Positions 5,726 through 9,638 of a DNA stretch of 9,638 nt are shown piece after piece. Each line of letters starts with the position of its first letter. The first letter of the stretch is position 1. Both the position numbers and the translations under genes were made by a program. The notes below the pieces were generated by a model that was not told the origin of the DNA, ran no database searches, and was given only the letters and a program-made list of their open reading frames with translations. This stretch comes from Chitinophaga pinensis (lineage in GTDB: Bacteria; Bacteroidota; Bacteroidia; Flavobacteriales_D; Crocinitomicaceae), in assembly GCA_945870115.1 (NCBI GenBank), contig CAMBRH010000122.1, forward strand, positions 1 through 9,638. The letters run 5' to 3'.

Positions 5726-7546
5726 ATGAGTATTAATTTCAGAAAAACTTTACAAAAAATTAGAAGAAATAAATATTCATTTTTCGCTATTTTATTTTGC
5801 GTAATTTTATTTGCGAAACAATCAAATGATCAATTTAACTGGTGGGATAAAAACAAGAATGAAAACCTGAATTTATCTACCGATGGCTCAGGATATTATG
5901 CCTATTTACCAGCCACTTTTATTTATAAAGATTTTAGATTTCAATTTTTAAATGAAATTTCAGCAGAATATAAAACGACAAATTTTATAAACGGCACAGA
6001 TATTACTGCAAAAAAGAATGAAATCGTTGATAAATATTTTGTAGGAACATCAATTTGTATCTCGCCCTTTTTTTTAACAACTCACTTTGTTAATAAAGTA
6101 TTTTCCAAAAAAGCAGATGGCTATTCAAAAACTTACAGAATGGCTGTTAGTATTTCAACCATTTTTTATTTTGTTTTAGGGATTTTGGCAATAATTTTAT
6201 TTTTAAAATTATACAAAATTCAAGATTGGATAATTGCTTTCGTAATTTTGGCTATTTCTTTGGGTACCAGTTTGAATTTCTATACGGTATATTATCCTGC
6301 TTTTTCCCATGTTTATTCCTTTTTTGCAATTTCTTGGTTTATTTATTTAAGTAAGAAATTTGCTATAGAAAATTCAAGAAAAAGACTTTTTTATATTTTT
6401 GTTTTTATTAGTTTAATTTTTTTAATTAGACCAACAAATATTATCGTTCTTTTAATTTTTCCATTTTTGTTTGATTCTTTTAAGGCTTTTTTACAAAGCA
6501 TGAAATATTACTTCATAAATGAAAAAGTTTTTGTCTTTTTACTCTTATTTTTAAGTATTTGTCTTTGCTCGCTTCAATTTATTAGTGTGTATTTACAAAC
6601 AGGATCATTTTTTATTGATACATATTCCAATGAAAAATTTTCAAACTTATTTTCACCAAAATTATTTGAGGTTTTATTCAGTTATAAAAAAGGATTATTC
6701 GTTTACGCGCCAGTTTTATTTATACTTTTTCCAGCTTATTATTTTTTATTTAAAGCAAACCGTTTTTTATTTTGGGGACATTTAATCACTCTTTTTTGTG
6801 TACTTTATTTAACGGCATCTTGGTGGTGTTGGTGGTATGGGGGAGGTTTAGGAATGCGACCTTTTGTTGATTTTTCAATCTTATTTGCATTGCCAATCGC
6901 ATTGATGATTAAGAATTCAACTAAACTAATTAAATTTTCTTCAATTTTATTCTTGATTTCAACAATCTATATTTATTCAATTTTTCAATCGCAATTTAAC
7001 CGAAATATTTTGCATTATGATTTAATGAAAAAAAGTACTTTTTGGAATGTTTTTCTAAAAACTGATTTAAGGTATTCATGGCACGTTTTTTTTGAGACGG
7101 ACAAAATTTCGAAGAAAGATATCGTTTCAAAAAAGAAGTATTTTTATAATAATAAAACAAAAGATTGGAATACAAAAAAATGTTCTTCCAGTTTCGATTA
7201 TGGAATCAAAAATCAAGATTTAGATATTTATTTTATTTATAAAAAAGAAAAATCTAATAATAATAAAATAGCTTTCAAAATAGGGGCAGAATATAAAATT
7301 TTCAATCCGAAGACAAATCCTGGATTTAACTTTAAATACTATTCGAATGGAAAATTAATTTTATTGAAAAATTATTTCATTGGATCGAAAATTGACGAAT
7401 TCAATAAATCAACTTTTGTTGAGTTTACATTGATTTCAACTTTAAAAACGAAGGATTTTGATTCTGTAAAAGTTGAATTTATTCGTAATATAAAACCCTC
7501 TGCAATAAAGGATTTAAAAATAGAAATACTATCTTTGCAAAAATAA
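5726..7546 (+). CDS. polytopic membrane protein resembling GT-C glycosyltransferases
   Basis: 606 residues. About ten to eleven hydrophobic segments lie between residues 17 and 420, followed by a mostly soluble, strand-rich C-terminal part (about 425-606). The first outside loop carries S-T-D-G-S-G-Y-Y-A-Y-L-P-A (51-63), with D53 where GT-C enzymes keep a catalytic acidic residue. FVGTSI (105-110), YYPAFSHVYSFF (189-200) and the aromatic block ASWWCWWYGGGLGMRPFVDF (364-383) recall Bacteroidota proteins related to the PMT/ArnT group. GT-C enzymes move sugars from polyprenyl-phosphate donors on the periplasmic face of the inner membrane. I infer a role in surface or protein glycosylation, but donor and acceptor cannot be told. 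The gene lies 10 bp after the DUF4293 gene and is likely in its operon. Membrane topology is certain; the glycosyltransferase call is moderate. Confidence 0.65.
   Translation: MSINFRKTLQKIRRNKYSFFAILFCVILFAKQSNDQFNWWDKNKNENLNLSTDGSGYYAYLPATFIYKDFRFQFLNEISAEYKTTNFINGTDITAKKNEIVDKYFVGTSICISPFFLTTHFVNKVFSKKADGYSKTYRMAVSISTIFYFVLGILAIILFLKLYKIQDWIIAFVILAISLGTSLNFYTVYYPAFSHVYSFFAISWFIYLSKKFAIENSRKRLFYIFVFISLIFLIRPTNIIVLLIFPFLFDSFKAFLQSMKYYFINEKVFVFLLLFLSICLCSLQFISVYLQTGSFFIDTYSNEKFSNLFSPKLFEVLFSYKKGLFVYAPVLFILFPAYYFLFKANRFLFWGHLITLFCVLYLTASWWCWWYGGGLGMRPFVDFSILFALPIALMIKNSTKLIKFSSILFLISTIYIYSIFQSQFNRNILHYDLMKKSTFWNVFLKTDLRYSWHVFFETDKISKKDIVSKKKYFYNNKTKDWNTKKCSSSFDYGIKNQDLDIYFIYKKEKSNNNKIAFKIGAEYKIFNPKTNPGFNFKYYSNGKLILLKNYFIGSKIDEFNKSTFVEFTLISTLKTKDFDSVKVEFIRNIKPSAIKDLKIEILSLQK
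7530..7537 (+). promoter_or_regulatory. candidate -7 box for uup inside the preceding gene
   Basis: TATCTTTG followed by C is an exact TAnnTTTG match, in the form most common in Flavobacteria. It overlaps the last codons of the GT-C-like gene. Transcription would begin about 7540-7546 and give uup a leader of roughly 75 nt. There is no TTG at the usual distance upstream, and no -7 match exists in the 72-bp spacer itself, so this is the best but incomplete candidate. Confidence 0.35.
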
Positions 7547-7555
7547 AAATTAAGA

Positions 7556-7605
7556 AATTAATTAATTAATAAAAATTATCATTTTTCATTCTCCATTTTT
7601 AATTC
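7556..7605. repeat. short degenerate repeats in the spacer before uup
   Basis: A tetranucleotide run of AATT units at 7556-7570 is followed by two adjacent 14-bp units, ATCATTTTTCATTC (7578-7591) and TCCATTTTTAATTC (7592-7605), identical at 11 of 14 positions. Read on the - strand they give A-rich GAATKAAAAATG-like units of the type scattered between genes in many Bacteroidota genomes. No protein or RNA is evident; function unknown. Confidence 0.5.
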
Positions 7606-7618
7606 TTCACTCAACTAA

Positions 7619-9508
7619 ATGAACTATCTTTCAGTAGAAAATCTAACAAAATCTTTCGGTGACCGTCTTCTTTTCTCAGACCTAACTTTTGGAATTGACC
7701 TTGGTCAAAAAGTAGCAATTGTAGCAAAAAACGGTGCTGGAAAAACAACTTTATTGCGTTGTTTGATGGATTTAGAGCAAATAGATTCAGGAAGAATCGT
7801 TTATCGTAATGATATTCGCATTGTTTTTATGGAGCAAGCGGAAAATTTAGATGAAAATCAAACTGTTTTAGAGGCAGTTTTTTCGCACGATTTGCCAGAA
7901 ATTCAGGCAGTGAAAAAATACAACATTGCTATGAAAAGCGGAACTGAAGACGAAATAAACGATTGTTTTCAGGAAATGACCGATTTATTTGCTTGGGATA
8001 TTGAAGTAAAAGTAAGTCAAATTCTTTCAGTTTTAAAATTAGATAATACTGATTTAAAAATTTCAAATCTTTCTGGAGGACAAAAGAAAAGAGTTGCTTT
8101 AGCCAAAGTATTGATTGCAGAAGCGGATTTTTTAATTTTGGATGAGCCTACAAATCACTTGGATTTGGACATGATTGAGTGGTTGGAAGAGTTTCTTTCA
8201 AAATCACGTTCAACGATTTTAATGGTAACTCACGACCGTTATTTTTTAGAAGTTGTTTGTGACACAATTTTAGAGTTAGAAGATCAAACAATTTATAAAT
8301 ACAAAGGAAATTTCTCTTATTATTTAGAGAAAAAAGCGGAAAGACAAGAACAATTAGCTTCGACAATTGACAAAGCTAGAAACACATTTAAAAAAGAATT
8401 AGATTGGATTCGTAAGCAACCGAAGGCGCGTGGAACGAAACAAAAAGCGAGAGTTGATTCTTTTGAGGATGTGAAAAAGGTTGCAAGTCAACGAATTGAT
8501 GAAGATGAAATAGACATTCCAGTAAAAATGGAAAGACTGGGTTCTAAAATTGTTGAGTTACACAAAATTTCCAAAGCTTGGGGTGATTTAAAGATTTTAG
8601 ATCAATTTACTTATAATTTTCAGCGAAAAGAACGTTTAGGAATTGTTGGAAATAATGGAACGGGAAAATCGACTTTTTTGAATATGATTCAAGAAAGAGA
8701 GCCAGTTGACGCAGGAAAAGTTGTAGTAGGAGAAACGGTTGTTTTTGGATATTACAGTCAGCAGTTGATTGAGGTTGATGAGAAAAAACGTGTTATAGAT
8801 GTGATTCGTGATATTGCAGAATTTATTCCTTTGGAAAAAGGGAAAGAAATGAATGCTGCCCAATTTTTGGAGAAATTTTTATTTCCGCGTGACATGCACT
8901 TTAATTATGTGTATAAATTGAGTGGGGGAGAGAAACGTCGTTTGAAACTGATGACCGTTTTGATGGCAAATCCAAATTTCTTGATTTTAGATGAGCCGAC
9001 AAATGATTTAGATATCTTCGTAATGAGCGTTTTAGAAGATTATTTGCGTTCTTTTCAAGGTTGTTTGATCGTGGTTTCTCACGATAGGTATTTCATGGAT
9101 AAGATGGTAGATCACGTTTTTGTATTTGAAGGACAAGCAAAAATTACTGACATTGTTGGAAATTATACAGAATACCGTAAACAAATTGCGAAATATGATA
9201 AATCAGCAAAAAATGATTCTTCTGCAAATGAAGTTAAAATAAAATCATCTGTAATCACAACTCCAGAAGTAAAAGTTGAAACTAAAAAGGAAGGTAAAAA
9301 ATTATCTTTCAAAGAAAAAGCTGAATTTGAACAAATTGAAAAAGAGTTAGAGATTTTAGAACTAGAAAAAGAAAAATTTACATCGATTTTATCTGAAAGT
9401 TCTTCATCTAATGAACAAATTATGGATGCAGGAAATAAATTGTCTGAAATAGTTTTGAAATTAGAAGAAAAAACAGAAAGATGGATGGAATTGGCAGAGT
9501 TTGTTTAG
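7619..9508 (+). CDS. uup: ABC-F family ATPase, Uup type
   Basis: 629 residues with two ABC ATPase domains and no membrane segments, as in ABC-F proteins that act on ribosomes or DNA rather than transport. Domain 1: Walker A AKNGAGKTT (36-44), signature LSGGQ (151-155), Walker B FLILDEPTNHLD (171-182), switch His205. An interdomain linker (about 232-300) contains the basic helix with RKQPKARGTKQKAR (265-278), typical of Uup. Domain 2: Walker A GNNGTGKST (344-352), LSGGE (434-438), Walker B with LDEPTNDLD (457-465), His488. A charged tail (about 525-629) ends in a coiled coil, the DNA-binding C-terminal region that separates Uup from other ABC-F members. E. coli Uup affects transposon excision and ribosome function. 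The start is firm: an in-frame TAA directly precedes the ATG. Both ATP sites look intact. Confidence 0.93.
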   Translation: MNYLSVENLTKSFGDRLLFSDLTFGIDLGQKVAIVAKNGAGKTTLLRCLMDLEQIDSGRIVYRNDIRIVFMEQAENLDENQTVLEAVFSHDLPEIQAVKKYNIAMKSGTEDEINDCFQEMTDLFAWDIEVKVSQILSVLKLDNTDLKISNLSGGQKKRVALAKVLIAEADFLILDEPTNHLDLDMIEWLEEFLSKSRSTILMVTHDRYFLEVVCDTILELEDQTIYKYKGNFSYYLEKKAERQEQLASTIDKARNTFKKELDWIRKQPKARGTKQKARVDSFEDVKKVASQRIDEDEIDIPVKMERLGSKIVELHKISKAWGDLKILDQFTYNFQRKERLGIVGNNGTGKSTFLNMIQEREPVDAGKVVVGETVVFGYYSQQLIEVDEKKRVIDVIRDIAEFIPLEKGKEMNAAQFLEKFLFPRDMHFNYVYKLSGGEKRRLKLMTVLMANPNFLILDEPTNDLDIFVMSVLEDYLRSFQGCLIVVSHDRYFMDKMVDHVFVFEGQAKITDIVGNYTEYRKQIAKYDKSAKNDSSANEVKIKSSVITTPEVKVETKKEGKKLSFKEKAEFEQIEKELEILELEKEKFTSILSESSSSNEQIMDAGNKLSEIVLKLEEKTERWMELAEFV

Positions 9509-9516
9509 TGGTGGGC

Positions 9517-9548
9517 ATTAAGATACTAGGACATTAGGATTTTAAGAC
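9517..9548. repeat. two adjacent 16-bp degenerate tandem units
   Basis: ATTAAGATACTAGGAC (9517-9532) and ATTAGGATTTTAAGAC (9533-9548) are directly adjacent and agree at 12 of 16 positions. They begin 8 bp after the uup stop codon. They look like degenerate A-rich intergenic repeats; no coding potential or hairpin is visible. Confidence 0.55.
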
Positions 9549-9580
9549 TTACTGCGTAACTGCTCCGCGGTTTAAGACTT
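9541..9580. repeat. 10-bp direct repeat flanking a GC-rich 20-mer
   Basis: TTTAAGACTT occurs exactly at 9541-9550 and again at 9571-9580. The 20 bp between (9551-9570, ACTGCGTAACTGCTCCGCGG) has 13 G/C bases, far above its surroundings, and itself repeats ACTGC (9551-9555, 9560-9564). This could be a small insertion with duplicated target or part of a dispersed repeat. Confidence 0.5.
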
Positions 9581-9610
9581 CAAATTATTAGATAATGACA
9601 TAAATCTCAT

Positions 9611-9638
9611 GCCCCTGATAGCAGCGACATCCTTCATT
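9611..9638 (+). repeat. probable left arm of a dispersed flavobacterial intergenic element, cut by window end
   Basis: The stretch from GCCCCTGATAGCAGCGACAT (9611-9630) onward into CCTTC resembles, from memory of Flavobacterium genomes, the arm of a common intergenic inverted repeat (a GATAG-AGCG-x-ATCCTT core). The matching right arm would contain a GGAT...GCGGA-AGC core, but the window ends first. Such elements can form large hairpins and may act as terminators. The match is by recognition only. Confidence 0.4.

Noticed and set aside
6585..6785. Alternative + frame within the GT-C-like gene
   Set aside because: Fully nested in a strongly supported membrane protein; aromatic-rich translation expected from AT-rich DNA.
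8148..8863. Two - strand open frames opposite uup (8148-8366 and 8636-8863)
   Set aside because: Opposite highly conserved ATPase and linker sequence; no start context or family match.
9509..9638. Tail after uup as a small gene or structured RNA gene
   Set aside because: No open frame of useful length and no tRNA-like or riboswitch pattern; repeats explain what can be seen.

Overview
The window looks like chromosomal DNA from a Bacteroidota member, most likely a Flavobacteriaceae close to Flavobacterium. Reasons: the DNA is very AT-rich, with spacers near 10-20% G+C. Promoter-like sequences match the Bacteroidota pattern TTG-N20-TAnnTTTG (clearest before the genes at 1550 and 5242). Shine-Dalgarno sequences are absent. 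The gene content is also typical: a DUF4293 protein, WG-repeat and TonB-like proteins, and a signal peptide ending in ...IAQ. I see no phage, transposase, CRISPR, tRNA or rRNA.

Layout. (1) 1-1471, + strand: the 3' part of a WG-repeat protein gene cut by the left edge, overlapping by one base a membrane-anchored TonB-like protein. (2) 1499-2158, + strand: a promoter and a secreted CAP/SCP-domain protein. (3) 5119-2161, - strand: a likely operon of an AcpH-like acyl-carrier-protein phosphodiesterase, an MltF-type lytic transglycosylase lipoprotein, and an aldose 1-epimerase-family protein that ends 2 bp from the convergent CAP gene. (4) 5195-7546, + strand: a promoter, a small four-helix DUF4293 membrane protein and, 10 bp later, a large polytopic membrane protein that resembles GT-C glycosyltransferases. 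(5) 7619-9508, + strand: an ABC-F ATPase of the Uup type, with repeat-like spacers on both sides. (6) 9509-9638: a non-coding tail with degenerate tandem repeats, a 10-bp direct repeat around a GC-rich 20-mer, and the start of what looks like a dispersed intergenic element cut by the right edge.

Most of the genes are housekeeping or envelope functions: peptidoglycan turnover, lipid-carrier metabolism, sugar anomer handling, surface glycosylation and ribosome-associated ATPase. I see no convincing new defence or mobile system. The most interesting parts are the coupled WG-repeat/TonB-like pair, the uncharacterised GT-C-like protein with its soluble C-terminal extension, and the repeat-bearing spacers around uup.
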